Below are positions 16,771-25,489 of a DNA stretch of 64,000 nt, piece after piece (the first letter of the stretch is position 1; every line of letters begins with the position of its first letter). Source of the stretch: Roseomonas sp. GC11 (lineage in GTDB: Bacteria > Pseudomonadota > Alphaproteobacteria > Acetobacterales > Acetobacteraceae); assembly GCF_024437745.1 (NCBI RefSeq), contig NZ_JANFNY010000003.1, positions 61,951 through 125,950 of the forward strand. The letters are read 5' to 3'. The notes beneath the pieces are model-generated. The model was not told the DNA's origin. It made no database searches and saw only the letters and a list, made by a program, of their open reading frames with translations. The translations under genes and the position numbers were made by a program.

Positions 16771-17955
16771 TCAGGCCAGGGCCGGCGCGCCGGCGGTGGC
16801 CAGGGCGTCCAGCAGCCGCTCCAGCTCGGCCCACAGCTCGCCCTCCTCCTCCAGGCCGATGCTGATGCGCAGCACGGCGCCGGGATGGGTCCAGGGCGTC
16901 ACGCTGCGGTCGCCCTGGACCGCCATGGGGGCGATCAGGCTGCGCGTGCCGCCCCAGGAGGCGCCGATGGCGAACACCTTCAGCGCCGTCAGGGCCGGGT
17001 TGAGCGCCGCCTCCGCCCCCGGCTTCAGCACGATGCTGAACACCCCGCCCGAGCCACGGATGTCGCGCGCCCAGACATCATGGCCGGGGCAGGAGGGCAG
17101 GCAGGGATGCAGCACCCGCTCCACCGCCGGGTGGTCCTGCAGGCGGCGGGCGAAGGCCTCCGACACCCGGCCGACATGCGCGAGGCGCAGGCCCATCGTC
17201 TCGATCCCGCGCAGCGCCAGCGCCACCTCGTCCGGCGAGACGCCGATGCCGAGGCTGCGCAGCACCTCCTTCAGGCCCTGGCGCAGCGCGAGATCCCGGA
17301 CGGTGACGGAGCCGAGCAGCAGATCCGAATGCCCGCCGACATACTTGGTCAGCGCCTCCACCGCGAAGTCGCAGCCATGGTCGAGCGGCTTGAACAGCAG
17401 CGGCGTGCACCAGGTGTTGTCGCAGCCGACCAGCACGCCCCGCGCCCGGGCCGCGGCGGCGATGGCGGGGATGTCCTGCACCTCCATGGTGCCGGAGCCG
17501 GGGGATTCCACCCAGACCAGCCGCGTGCGCGGCTCGATCAGCCCGGCGATGCCGGCGCCGATCAGCGGGTCGTAGAGCGTGTGACGGATGCCGCGCGGCG
17601 CGAGATAGTCGCGGCAGACGGAGCGGACCGGGCCATAGGCGTTGTCGGGCACCAGCACATGGTCGCCGGGCAGCAGGAAAGTGAGGAAGACCAGCGACAC
17701 CGCCATCTGGCCCGAGGGCACCAGCACGGTGCGGATGCCGTTGTGCAGCGCCGTCAGCTGCGCCTCGAGCGTGCGCGTCGTCGGCGTGCCGTGCAGGCCG
17801 TAGGTATAGCCGTCGAAGCCGCGCTGGCCGCGCGCGGCGAAGCTGCCGGCATCCTCGTAGAGGATGGTGGAGGCGCGGTAGGTCGGCACCGCGAGGCTGC
17901 GGAAGCCCTCCTGGGAGACAACGGGGTGCTGAACGCAGCGGGTCAGGTCGTGCAT
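16771..17955 (-). CDS. Trans-sulfuration PLP enzyme, cystathionine beta-lyase-like
   Basis: A 394-residue fold-type I PLP enzyme. Marks: TRCVQHPVVSQEGFRSLAVP, YTYGLHGTPTTRTLEAQL, VLVPSGQMAVSLVFLTFL, DNAYGPVRSV, VWVESPGSGTMEVQDI, CDNTWCTPLLFKPLDHG, and the PLP lysine in ALTKYVGGHSDLLLGS. The order and the YGLHGTPT motif are those of MetC/cystathionine beta-lyase rather than gamma-synthase. The ATG at 17955 is preferred (GAGGGAAAC upstream) over an extension to 18054 made of Pro/Gly-rich sequence. It would cleave cystathionine, or a related C-S substrate, to give homocysteine. A LysR gene lies directly upstream on the same strand. Confidence 0.88.
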   Translation of the reverse strand: MHDLTRCVQHPVVSQEGFRSLAVPTYRASTILYEDAGSFAARGQRGFDGYTYGLHGTPTTRTLEAQLTALHNGIRTVLVPSGQMAVSLVFLTFLLPGDHVLVPDNAYGPVRSVCRDYLAPRGIRHTLYDPLIGAGIAGLIEPRTRLVWVESPGSGTMEVQDIPAIAAAARARGVLVGCDNTWCTPLLFKPLDHGCDFAVEALTKYVGGHSDLLLGSVTVRDLALRQGLKEVLRSLGIGVSPDEVALALRGIETMGLRLAHVGRVSEAFARRLQDHPAVERVLHPCLPSCPGHDVWARDIRGSGGVFSIVLKPGAEAALNPALTALKVFAIGASWGGTRSLIAPMAVQGDRSVTPWTHPGAVLRISIGLEEEGELWAELERLLDALATAGAPALA

Positions 17956-18063
17956 GGTTTCCCTCGGAAGCGGCGGCGGAACGGGGCCGGTCGGCGGGGG
18001 GATCCTGCCGCAGGCCGCCCCGCCGGGGGAACTGACCAGCGGCATGGACTCCATGAGGAAATG

Positions 18064-18990
18064 TTATGGGCCGCGGCCGCCCCCCGCCGCCTCCGGGGCG
18101 GGCGCCGCCGTCCAGGCGCAGCCCATCCAGGCCGCGAGGTGGCCCAGCACATAGCGCGCCCGCGCCGAGACCGGCCATTCCGCCCGGTGGATCAGCCAGA
18201 GCGTATCGACCACCGGCGCGCCCTCCTCCACCACCCGGACCGCCTCGGGCCGGGGGAAGGCCCGGCGCGCATAGCGGGGCAGCACGGTGAAGCCCAGCCC
18301 GCGCGCCACCGGCTCCAGCAGCAGCGAGACCTGGTTGCTGAAGCCGTGGCAGGGCAGCGCCTGCACCCCGGGATGGCGGCCGAAGCGCTGGCTGAACAGG
18401 CGGTTGGCCATGGCCTGGCCATCCGGGTGGTCGATGAAGCCCAGCCGCTGCAGATCCGCCCAGCCCGTGACCGCCTCCCCCGCCGGCACCACCAGCTCCA
18501 GCGGTTCCTGCGCGAAGGCGGCCACCTCCAGGCGCGGGTCGTCCGGGCGGCGGGCGGTGAGGCCCAGCTCATAGCGGCTGTCGAGGACGGCCTCGATCAC
18601 CTCGGCATCGGGGGCGAAGCGGTGCCGCACCACCAGCCCGCGCTGCGCCTGCTGCAGGTCGAGCAGCAGCGGGTAGAGGAAAAGCCCGACGCTGCCCGGC
18701 GTGATCAGCCCGATCTCGCCCCGCCTTTCCTCCTGCCCGGCCAGCCGGGCGGCCAGGCAGCGGGCGGCGCGGTCGACCTCGGCGCAGTAGCCGAGCAGGG
18801 CGCGCCCGGCCGGCGTCACCTCCACCTGCCGGGGGCGGCGGATCAGCAGGGGGCCGAACCGGGCCTCCAGCGCGCGGATATGCTGGCTGACGGCGGCCTG
18901 CGTCAGGTCCAGCCGCTGCGCCGCGCGGGTGAAGCTGCCGAGTTCCGCCGTGGTGGCGAAGGAGCGCAGCCATTCCGGTTTTGCGATCAT
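18064..18990 (-). CDS. LysR family transcriptional regulator (ArgP/IciA-like)
   Basis: A 308-residue regulator. HTH: EWLRSFATTAELGSFTRAAQ, RLDLTQAAVSQHIRALEARFG. The effector region has GEIGLITPGSVGLFLYPLLL and a GLGFTVLPRYARRAFP stretch. It shares strand with the downstream lyase gene and is divergent from the ene-reductase gene. A CTTAT-N7-ATAAG dyad lies right before its start. It may regulate either neighbour. Confidence 0.88.
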   Translation of the reverse strand: MIAKPEWLRSFATTAELGSFTRAAQRLDLTQAAVSQHIRALEARFGPLLIRRPRQVEVTPAGRALLGYCAEVDRAARCLAARLAGQEERRGEIGLITPGSVGLFLYPLLLDLQQAQRGLVVRHRFAPDAEVIEAVLDSRYELGLTARRPDDPRLEVAAFAQEPLELVVPAGEAVTGWADLQRLGFIDHPDGQAMANRLFSQRFGRHPGVQALPCHGFSNQVSLLLEPVARGLGFTVLPRYARRAFPRPEAVRVVEEGAPVVDTLWLIHRAEWPVSARARYVLGHLAAWMGCAWTAAPAPEAAGGGRGP

Positions 18991-18995
18991 GATAT

Positions 18996-19012
18996 CTTAT
19001 TAAAACCATAAG
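18996..19012. promoter_or_regulatory. LysR-type operator candidate (CTTAT-N7-ATAAG)
   Basis: CTTAT (18996-19000) and ATAAG (19008-19012) form a perfect dyad with the T-N11-A geometry favoured by LysR proteins. It lies immediately before the LysR start, at the head of the 272-bp divergent gap to the ene-reductase gene. Confidence 0.45.
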
Positions 19013-19096
19013 AGAGACGATATTCTCCTGATGGAATACCGGACCTATCTGGAGGTCGACCATCCTCCCAGGACCATGGACCGATGCCCAGCCCCT

Positions 19097-19133
19097 CGCC
19101 CTGCCCGTAGCGCCCTGCCCGTAGCGCCCTGCC
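19097..19133. repeat. Tandem 14-bp repeat in the LysR/ene-reductase gap
   Basis: CGCCCTGCCCGTAG is repeated at 19097-19110 and 19111-19124, followed by a partial third copy. The rest of the gap shows no open frame I can support as a gene. Confidence 0.75.
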
Positions 19134-19262
19134 TCCTGGCGCGGCCCTGGCCTCCTCCCCCACCACAGCATTTTCCACGCCGCGCGCGCCACCGGGCGCG
19201 GCGGCGCCACGCCTCCGGCCGGCCCCCGCGCCGGCCACACGCCTGACGAAAGACACGACCCC

Positions 19263-20366
19263 ATGTCCGCCTTGTTCACGCCCTTCACGCTGAAGGATGT
19301 CACGCTGCGCAACCGCATCGCGGTGCCGCCCATGTGCCAGTACATGGCCGAGGATGGCTTCGCCAATGACTGGCACCAGGCGCATTACACCAGCCTCGCG
19401 CGCGGCGGCGCGGGCCTCGTCATCGTCGAGGCCACGGGCGTCTCGCCGGAGGGGCGCATCACCCCGGGCTGCCTCGGCCTGTGGAACGACGCCCAGGCCG
19501 AGGGGCTGGCGCGCATCGCCGCCGCCATCCGCGCCGCCGGCGCCGTGCCGGGCATCCAGATCGGCCATGCCGGGCGCAAGGCCAGCGCCAACCGCCCCTG
19601 GGAGGGCGATGACCATATCGCCGCGGGCGACCCGCGCGGCTGGGAGACGATCTCCCCCTCCGCCATCGCCTTCAGCGACACGCTGCCGCGCGTGCCGCGC
19701 GCGATGACGCCGGCCGATATCGCCCGCCTGCGCGCCGATTTCGCCGCCGCCGCGCGCCGCGCCCGCGATGCCGGCTTCGCATGGCTGGAACTGCATTTCG
19801 CCCATGGCTATCTCGGCCAGAGCTTTTTCTCCGTGCATGCCAACCGGCGCGAGGATGCCTATGGCGGCGACCTCGCCGGGCGCAGCCGCTTCCTGTTCGA
19901 GACGCTGGAGGCCGTGCGCGCCGAATGGCCGGAACACCTGCCGCTGACCGCCCGCTTCGGCGTGCTGGAATATGACGGGCGCGACGAGGAGACGCTGGCC
20001 GAGGCCATCACCGTGACGCGCGGCTTCAAGGCGCGCGGGCTGGACTTTCTTTCCGTCAGCATGGGCTTCTCGACCCCGGAGGCGCGGATTCCCTGGTCCA
20101 CGCCGGGTTTCATGGCACCCATCGCCCAGCGCGTGCGGGAGGAGGCGGGGCTGCCGGTCGGCTCGGCCTGGGGCTTCCACACGCCGCAGCTGGCGGAGCA
20201 GGCCGTGGCACAGGGGCAGCTCGACCTCGCCATGGTCGGCCGCGCCTTCCTGGCGAACCCGCACTGGGCCTATGAGGCAGCCAGGACCCTCGGGGTGGAG
20301 AAGGCCGCCTGGGTGCTGCCCGCCGCCTATGCCCATTGGCTGGAGCGCTACCGGCCGGTGGCCTGA
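19263..20366 (+). CDS. NADH:flavin oxidoreductase, Old Yellow Enzyme family (YqjM/OYE-like ene-reductase)
   Basis: A 367-residue FMN TIM barrel. LFTPFTLKDVTLRNRIAVPPMCQYMAEDG places Cys and Tyr as in thermophilic-like YqjM enzymes (key motif PPMCQY). Others: HYTSLARGGAGLVIVEATGV, IQIGHAGRKAS with the FMN/substrate His, LELHFAHGYLGQSFFS with substrate His, and RFLANPHW near the end. It reduces activated C=C bonds, such as enones or quinone-like electrophiles, with NADPH. It is divergent from a LysR gene that may control it. A GC-rich hairpin follows the stop. Confidence 0.92.
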   Translation: MSALFTPFTLKDVTLRNRIAVPPMCQYMAEDGFANDWHQAHYTSLARGGAGLVIVEATGVSPEGRITPGCLGLWNDAQAEGLARIAAAIRAAGAVPGIQIGHAGRKASANRPWEGDDHIAAGDPRGWETISPSAIAFSDTLPRVPRAMTPADIARLRADFAAAARRARDAGFAWLELHFAHGYLGQSFFSVHANRREDAYGGDLAGRSRFLFETLEAVRAEWPEHLPLTARFGVLEYDGRDEETLAEAITVTRGFKARGLDFLSVSMGFSTPEARIPWSTPGFMAPIAQRVREEAGLPVGSAWGFHTPQLAEQAVAQGQLDLAMVGRAFLANPHWAYEAARTLGVEKAAWVLPAAYAHWLERYRPVA

Positions 20367-20389
20367 GAGACGGGCAGGCCGCCTGTGGC

Positions 20390-20543
20390 TTGAGGGGGCT
20401 TTGCCCCCTCAAACTCCCCCCTTTCTTCCTTTGGGCAGGGGACAGGGTCCCCTGCACCCGCCCTCAGAAAGGGATTCCAAAGGCCTCTGGCCTTGGGTGG
20501 CTGCGCGGCACTGCCGCGCAGGTGCGGAGAGGGGCGAAGCCCC
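20390..20543. repeat. Family A composite hairpin element, full copy (reverse orientation)
   Basis: About 155 bp of stacked hairpins: TTGAGGGGGC/GCCCCCTCAA around TTT (20390-20412), GGGGACAGGGTCCCC (about 20439-20453), CCAAAGGCC/GGCCTTGG (20477-20497), GCGCGGCA/TGCCGCGC (20503-20519) and GGGGCGAAGCCCC (20531-20543). Read on the minus strand, the order and sequences match the copy at 52539-52690. It fills the space between convergent genes, where it can end transcription from both sides. Confidence 0.75.
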
Positions 20544-20568
20544 ACTCAAGAACCCCGCGCCGTATTGT

Positions 20569-21459
20569 CTAGAGCCCGGCGAGCAGGGCGCGGACCCAGC
20601 GGTGGCCGGGGTCGCGCTGTGTCCGCTCATGCCAGACGGCCAGCTTGGTGAAGCCGGGAATATCCAGCGGCGGCGGGCGCAGCGCCAGCCCCGCCGCGCC
20701 CGCCACCAGCCGCTCCGGCACCACCGCGATCAGGTCGCTCTCGCGCAGGATCTCGACCAGGGCGAGAAAACTCATCACCGAGAGGCTGACCCGGCGCTGC
20801 CGCCCGAGGCGCGCCAGGGCCTCGTCCGTCACGCCCAGGAAACCGCCGCCGGTGAGCGAGACCATGGCGTGGTCCAGCGCGCAGAAACGGTCCAGGTCGA
20901 GCGGCGCGGCGGCGGCCGGGTGCCCCGCGCGCAGGGCGCAGACATAGCGTTCCTCAAAAAGGCGGCGGGCGCGCAGGCCAGGGGGCAGGCTCTCCGGCGT
21001 CACCAGGGCGAGGTGGATTTCACCGCGCTCCAGCTGCTCCGGCAGGCGGGCGGCCTGCACCGGCAGGACCGCGACACGAATACCCGGCGCGCGGGCCCGC
21101 AGCGCGGCCATGAAGGGCACGAGGATGGCGCGCAGCGCATAATCCGTGGCCGCGATGCCCAGGGTGAAATCGGCCCGCGCCGGATCGAATGCCGCGGGCT
21201 GCAGCATCGCCTCGATGCCAGACAGCGCCTGGCGCAGTGGCGCGGCCAGTTCCTGCGCGCGCGGCGTCGGCACGATGCCGCGCTGGGCGCGGATGAAAAG
21301 CGGGTCGCCGAAGGCGTCACGCAGGCGGGTGAGCATGCCGCTGACCGCCGGCTGGGTCAGGCCGAGCCGCGCCGCCGCGCGGGTGACGCTGCGCTCCTCC
21401 AGCAGGGCATCCAGCGTCTTCAGCAGGTTGAGGTCGAGGGTCCTGATATCGTGAGCCAT
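20569..21459 (-). CDS. LysR family transcriptional regulator (NodD/SyrM-like)
   Basis: A 296-residue regulator. The HTH reads DLNLLKTLDALLEERSVTRA, AARLGLTQPAVSGMLTRLRDAF, and continues with the FIRAQRGIVPTPRA motif typical of the NodD/SyrM branch. The effector domain contains LGIAATDYALRAILVPFM and VCALRAGHPAA. Divergent from the NAD-binding dehydrogenase gene, with a dyad at 21470-21495 between them, so control of that gene is likely. Confidence 0.9.
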   Translation of the reverse strand: MAHDIRTLDLNLLKTLDALLEERSVTRAAARLGLTQPAVSGMLTRLRDAFGDPLFIRAQRGIVPTPRAQELAAPLRQALSGIEAMLQPAAFDPARADFTLGIAATDYALRAILVPFMAALRARAPGIRVAVLPVQAARLPEQLERGEIHLALVTPESLPPGLRARRLFEERYVCALRAGHPAAAAPLDLDRFCALDHAMVSLTGGGFLGVTDEALARLGRQRRVSLSVMSFLALVEILRESDLIAVVPERLVAGAAGLALRPPPLDIPGFTKLAVWHERTQRDPGHRWVRALLAGL

Positions 21460-21469
21460 GATGGCTCAT

Positions 21470-21495
21470 ATATCCAACCGCGATTGGTTTGATAT
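21470..21495. promoter_or_regulatory. Dyad in the LysR/dehydrogenase divergent promoter
   Basis: ATATC (21470-21474) and GATAT (21491-21495) enclose CCAA...TTGG, giving a nested imperfect dyad in the 98-bp gap. It is a plausible LysR binding site for the adjacent divergent regulator. Confidence 0.4.
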
Positions 21496-21557
21496 CAGAA
21501 ATACGCTGATACCCACCCCGTCAGCGGGTCCTCCCTGGCCCGCGAGAAGGAGTGGCC

Positions 21558-22439
21558 ATGTCGCGTATCTCTGTTCTTGGTCTTGGCGCGATGGGCTCCC
21601 GCATGGCGGCGCGCCTGCTCCAGGCCGGCCATGACGTGACCGTCTGGAACCGCAGCCCGGAGGCTGCCGCGCCGTTGGTCGCTCAGGGTGCCCGGCAGGC
21701 CGCCACCCCGCGCGAGGCGGCCACGGGCGCCGCCTTTGTGCTCGCCATGCTGCGCGACGACGAGGCCTCGCGCAGCGTCTGGCTGGAGGGTGAAACCGGC
21801 GCGCTGGGCGGCATGGCGGCCGGCAGCACCGCCCTGGAAAGCTCGACCCTGACGCCGGCCTGGGTGCGCGAGCTGGGCGCCACGGCCATGGCGCGCGGCG
21901 TGGCGCTGCTGGAGGCGCCAGTGTCCGGCTCGCGCCCACAGGCGGAGGCGGGGCAGCTGGTGGTCCTGGCCGGCGGCGAGGCCGGGGTGCTGGCGCGGGC
22001 CATGCCGGTGCTGGGCGCGATCGGGGGTGCCGTGCACCATGCCGGCCCGCTCGGCGCCGGGGCGGTGCTGAAGCTCGTGACCAATGCGCTGCTCGGCATC
22101 CAGGTCGCCGCCTATGCGGAGTTGATCCCGCTGATCGAGCGCCAAGGGATGGACCCAGGCGCGGCGGTGCGGATCCTGTCGCAGACCTCGGTCTTCGCGC
22201 CGGTGGCGCATTATCTCGCCGGCTCGATGGTCGCCGGGCAATTCGCCCCGCAATTCCCCGTCGCGCTGATCGAGAAGGATTTTGGCTACCTGCTGGCCTG
22301 CGATGGCGCGGCCGAGAAGCTGCCGGCCAGCGCGGCGGTGCGCGACGTCTTCCGCCGCGCCATCGAGGCCGGGTTGGGCGAGCTCAACATGACCGGCGCC
22401 GTGCAACTGCACCGCCGCTGGGCGCGAGGCGAGGCATGA
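21558..22439 (+). CDS. NAD(P)-dependent beta-hydroxyacid dehydrogenase (3-hydroxyisobutyrate dehydrogenase family)
   Basis: A 293-residue enzyme. The N-terminal Rossmann motif is ISVLGLGAMGSRMAARLLQAG, followed by VTVWNRSPEAA. The substrate motif is EAPVSGSRPQAEAGQLVVLAGG, and the catalytic Lys lies in GAGAVLKLVTNALLG. The second domain ends with LIEKDFGYLLA. This is the GarR/Hibadh/tartronate-semialdehyde reductase-like family. AAGGAG at 21546 fixes the ATG at 21558. Its stop overlaps the next ATG (ATGA). The substrate is a small beta-hydroxyacid, not identifiable here. Confidence 0.9.
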   Translation: MSRISVLGLGAMGSRMAARLLQAGHDVTVWNRSPEAAAPLVAQGARQAATPREAATGAAFVLAMLRDDEASRSVWLEGETGALGGMAAGSTALESSTLTPAWVRELGATAMARGVALLEAPVSGSRPQAEAGQLVVLAGGEAGVLARAMPVLGAIGGAVHHAGPLGAGAVLKLVTNALLGIQVAAYAELIPLIERQGMDPGAAVRILSQTSVFAPVAHYLAGSMVAGQFAPQFPVALIEKDFGYLLACDGAAEKLPASAAVRDVFRRAIEAGLGELNMTGAVQLHRRWARGEA

Positions 22440-23041
22440 GTTTCCCCAGGCGCTGGCTCCTGCTGGCGAGCCTTCTGCCGCCCGGCCGCGCCCGGGCCGC
22501 GTCCACCACACCACCACGGAGCAGCATGATGCACGCGATTATCTGGCCCGAGGGCTATATCCCCGGCGAGTGCGACAACTTTGCCTCCAACGAGGTCATC
22601 GTGAAGGGCCTCAGCGTGGCCGAGGTGTGGCCCTTCCTGGCCATTCCGGCGCGCTGGCCGGCCTATTACGCCAATTCCTCCGACATCCGCTTCCATGACG
22701 GGGAAGGCGAGGCGCTGACGCCGCAGCGCCGCTTCTTCTTCAGGACCTTCGGCTTCCCGGTGGAGGCGCAGGTGGTGGAATGCGTGCCGCCGGAGCCGGG
22801 CCAGCCCGCCCGCCTCGCCTGGCATGGCTGGGCCGGCGAGGGCGCCACGCGGCTCGATGTGCACCATGCCTGGCTGCTGGAAGACCTGCCCGGCGGGCGC
22901 CTGCGCATCCTGACGCAGGAGACGCAGAATGGCGAACCGGCGAAGGACCTCGCCAGGGCCCGGCCCAACCCGATGATCAATGGCCATCAGGACTGGCTGG
23001 TGGGCCTCGCCGAGGCCGCGCGCAGGGCGAAGCGGGGATAA
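22436..23041 (+). CDS. SRPBCC family protein (START-like fold)
   Basis: A 201-residue product if translation starts at the ATGA overlap (22436), which gives a leader-like N-terminus (RRWLLLASLLPPGRARA). An internal ATG at 22526 with GGAG before it gives a cytoplasmic 171-residue form and may be the real start. The core is a helix-grip fold: NEVIVKGLSVAEVWPFLAIPARWPAYYANS, FRTFGFPVEAQVVECVPPEPGQPARLAWHGW and LRILTQETQNGE. Polyketide-cyclase/SRPBCC proteins bind hydrophobic ligands. Translationally coupled to the dehydrogenase; precise role unknown. Confidence 0.8.
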   Translation: MSFPRRWLLLASLLPPGRARAASTTPPRSSMMHAIIWPEGYIPGECDNFASNEVIVKGLSVAEVWPFLAIPARWPAYYANSSDIRFHDGEGEALTPQRRFFFRTFGFPVEAQVVECVPPEPGQPARLAWHGWAGEGATRLDVHHAWLLEDLPGGRLRILTQETQNGEPAKDLARARPNPMINGHQDWLVGLAEAARRAKRG

Positions 23042-23098
23042 TCCCCCGCGCCACGGGCGGCGGGCGCCGCGATGCGCCCGCCCCTCCCCTGGCTGCGA

Positions 23099-23521
23099 TC
23101 AGCGGTCCAGCACCGCGCGGTCGTTCTTGGCGACCAGGGTGCGGAAATGCGGGGTCAGCTCCGCCTCGGTGAGGCCGAAGGCCTCGGCGAACTGCATGAC
23201 CAGGCGCTGCTCGCCGGGCTCCGCATCGCCATCCGCCATGGCGCTGTCGATCATGTTGAGGACGATGCAGAGCTTCTGGTCATGGCGCAGCTGCGGCGCC
23301 GCGGCGGCCAGGAAGGCGTCCGGCGCCGTCGTCCGGGCATAGCCGATGACGGCTTCCAGCTGCTGGCGCGTGGCCGAAGGGCCGAGCACCGAATGGAGAT
23401 GGCCGATTTCCTCGTGATCCACCTCGCCATCGGCGCCCATGCAATAGATCAGCGAGACGACGAGGCAGTTGCGGGGGGTGAGCGCCAGCGCCGGAGCCTG
23501 CGGCTTGAACAGACCGAACAT
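23099..23521 (-). CDS. TerB-like (tellurite resistance) helical protein
   Basis: A 140-residue protein: MFGLFKPQ, then NCLVVSLIYCMGADGEVDHEEIGHLHSVLG, LRHDQKLCIVLNMIDSAMADGDAEPGEQRLVMQFAEAFG. Key marks are the two D-G-E/D-x-x-x-E acidic motifs (ADGEVDHEE and ADGDAEPGE), which bind metal in TerB folds. The frame is open far upstream but the ATG at 23521 matches the family start. TerB-like domains sit in membrane-associated metal or stress complexes; alone, no specific job can be given. It is convergent with the SRPBCC gene. Confidence 0.75.
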   Translation of the reverse strand: MFGLFKPQAPALALTPRNCLVVSLIYCMGADGEVDHEEIGHLHSVLGPSATRQQLEAVIGYARTTAPDAFLAAAAPQLRHDQKLCIVLNMIDSAMADGDAEPGEQRLVMQFAEAFGLTEAELTPHFRTLVAKNDRAVLDR

Positions 23522-23765
23522 CGATATGCCTGCATCCCTGAAAGCCGCCCACCAGGAGGGCGGATCGGGCGCTTCATGGCATAAAATGAACTCCATGTCA
23601 TCATTCAGACAGGGTACATCCATTCCCGCCGCCGGCGGGCAAAAACAACACTTCCTGATCGTGATGCTTGATAATGCGCTTTCATCCGACGTATGAGGCC
23701 GCAAAGCCCGGATGGATGCGCCCGACCGCACGGGGCACCCCGGCAAGGACCGGAGGAAGAAAGCC

Positions 23766-24341
23766 ATGTCCCGCCTGCCCCTGCGCACCCCTGAGAATGC
23801 CCCGGCCGAAGCCCGCCCCGCCCTGGAGGCGGCGCAGCAGGCCAATGGCTACCTGCCGAACCTGCTGCGCGTGCTGGCCAATGCCCCCGTGGCGCTCGAG
23901 ACCTACCTGACCGTCTCCGGCATCAATGCCCGCGCCAGCCTCTCCCTGCCGGAGCGCGAGGTGGTGCAGATCACCGCCGCCGCCACGCATGGCTGCGGCT
24001 TCTGCGTCGCCGGCCATACCGCCATCGCCACCAGAAAGGCCGGGATGGACGCGGCGACGGTGGAGGCGCTGCGCGCCCGCGAGCCCGCCCCGGAGCCCCG
24101 CCTCGCCGCCATCGGCCGCTTCACCGCCGCCGTCATCGCGACGCGCGGCCAGGTGGCCGATGCCGATCTCGCCGCCTTCCACGAAGCCGGCTTCACCGAC
24201 CAGCAGGCGCTCGAGGTGGTGCTGGGCGTCAGCCTCGCCACGCTCTGCAACTTCGCCAACAATCTCGGCCAGCCGCCGCTGAACCCGCAGCTGGAGCCCT
24301 ATCGCTGGGATGGCGCCGCCCCCGTCCTGGTGGCCGGGTAA
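23766..24341 (+). CDS. Carboxymuconolactone decarboxylase family protein, AhpD-like
   Basis: A 191-residue all-helical protein. The redox motif ITAAATHGCGFCVAGH contains CxxC and a following His, preceded by a Glu (REVVQ), as in AhpD-like alkylhydroperoxidases. GGAGGAAGAAAGCC precedes the ATG at 23766. It leads an operon with the flavoprotein, ATPase, binding protein and permease. In such operons AhpD-like proteins are thought to detoxify peroxides formed by flavin oxygenases; that role is inference. Confidence 0.88.
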   Translation: MSRLPLRTPENAPAEARPALEAAQQANGYLPNLLRVLANAPVALETYLTVSGINARASLSLPEREVVQITAAATHGCGFCVAGHTAIATRKAGMDAATVEALRAREPAPEPRLAAIGRFTAAVIATRGQVADADLAAFHEAGFTDQQALEVVLGVSLATLCNFANNLGQPPLNPQLEPYRWDGAAPVLVAG

Positions 24342-24352
24342 GGCGCGCCGCC

Positions 24353-25489
24353 ATGACCTTCCTCGCCCCGGATGCCCCAGCGGATGCCCCAGCGGACGCC
24401 AAAGCGGAGGCCGCCCTGGCCACATGGCTCGACGGGCAGGCCCAGGCGCTCGACAGCGGCGCGGCGGAGCCGGCCCTGCTGCTGCCCCGGCTGGGTGCCG
24501 CCGGGGTGTTCGGCGCCGGCGTGCCGCAGGCGCTGGGCGGGCGGGCCACGCGCCCGGGCCAGGCCGCCCTGGCCGAGGCGGTGGAGGCCATCGCCCGGCT
24601 CTCCGCGCGTTCCCTCGCCGCCGGCTTCGTCGCCTGGAGCCAGCGCAGCTTCATCGAATACCTGCTGCAAAGCCCCAATGCGGCGCTGCGGGAGCGGCTG
24701 TTGCCCGGGCTTCTCAGCGGCGCGGTGGCCGGGGCCACGGGCCTGTCCAACGCCATGAAATTCCTCTCCGGGCTGGAGGCGCTACAGATCACGGCGCGGC
24801 CGGAGGGGGCGGGCTGGCGCCTCGACGGGCTGATGCCCTGGGTGACCAATCTGCGGCGCGAGGGCTTCCATGTCGCCGCCGCCATCGGGCATGGCGATGG
24901 GCGGGGCGCCTTCGTCGCCGCCCTGCCGCATGACACGCCCGGCCTGCACCGCTCGGCCGATCTCGAGCTGATGGCGATGCGCGCCACCAACACCGCCGCC
25001 ATCACCCTCGACGCCGCGCCGGTGGGGGCGGAGCATGTGCTGCACGAGGATGCGGCGCGCTGGCTGCCGCAGGTGCGCCCGGCCTTCCTCGGCCTGCAAT
25101 GCGGCCTGTCCATCGGCCTGGCCCGGCGGGCGCTGGAGGTGGCGCAGGCGCAGTCCGGCCCGGCGCGGGCGGTGCTGCGCGCGCCCCTCGCCGCGCTGGA
25201 GGCCCGCCTGGCCGCGGAGGTCCAGGCGCTGTATGAGGGGCTGGAGGCCGGGCGCTTCCAGGCCCAGGCCGCGCCGCTCTTCCGCATCCGCATCGCCCTG
25301 GCGGAGATCGCGGCCGAGGCGGTGGGGCTGGAATTGCAGGCCAGCGGCGGGCGCGCCTATCTCCAGCCGCAGGGCGTGGAATTCGCCCGGCGCTGGCGCG
25401 AGGCGGCCTTCCTGCCGGTCATCACCCCCAGCCTGGTGCAGCTCAAGGCGGCCCTCGCCGCCGCCGCCCGGCCGGAGCGCGCGGCATGA
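24353..25489 (+). CDS. Acyl-CoA dehydrogenase-like flavoprotein
   Basis: A 378-residue protein with the ACAD three-domain plan: helical N-terminus (LLLPRLGAAGVFGAGVPQALGG), middle beta domain (GATGLSNAMKFLSG, WRLDGLMPWVTNLRREGFHVAAAI, LMAMRATNTAAITLDAAPV) and helical C-terminus (GLQCGLSIGLARRALE, VGLELQASGGRAYL). The N-terminus has a DAPADAPADAKAEA repeat. I do not see the usual catalytic Glu context, and ACAD-like proteins in sulfur or aromatic operons (DszC/SfnB/DnmA kind) act as FMNH2-dependent monooxygenases. Its link by ATGA overlap to an SsuB/TauB-like ATPase fits organosulfur use. Confidence 0.8.
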   Translation: MTFLAPDAPADAPADAKAEAALATWLDGQAQALDSGAAEPALLLPRLGAAGVFGAGVPQALGGRATRPGQAALAEAVEAIARLSARSLAAGFVAWSQRSFIEYLLQSPNAALRERLLPGLLSGAVAGATGLSNAMKFLSGLEALQITARPEGAGWRLDGLMPWVTNLRREGFHVAAAIGHGDGRGAFVAALPHDTPGLHRSADLELMAMRATNTAAITLDAAPVGAEHVLHEDAARWLPQVRPAFLGLQCGLSIGLARRALEVAQAQSGPARAVLRAPLAALEARLAAEVQALYEGLEAGRFQAQAAPLFRIRIALAEIAAEAVGLELQASGGRAYLQPQGVEFARRWREAAFLPVITPSLVQLKAALAAAARPERAA

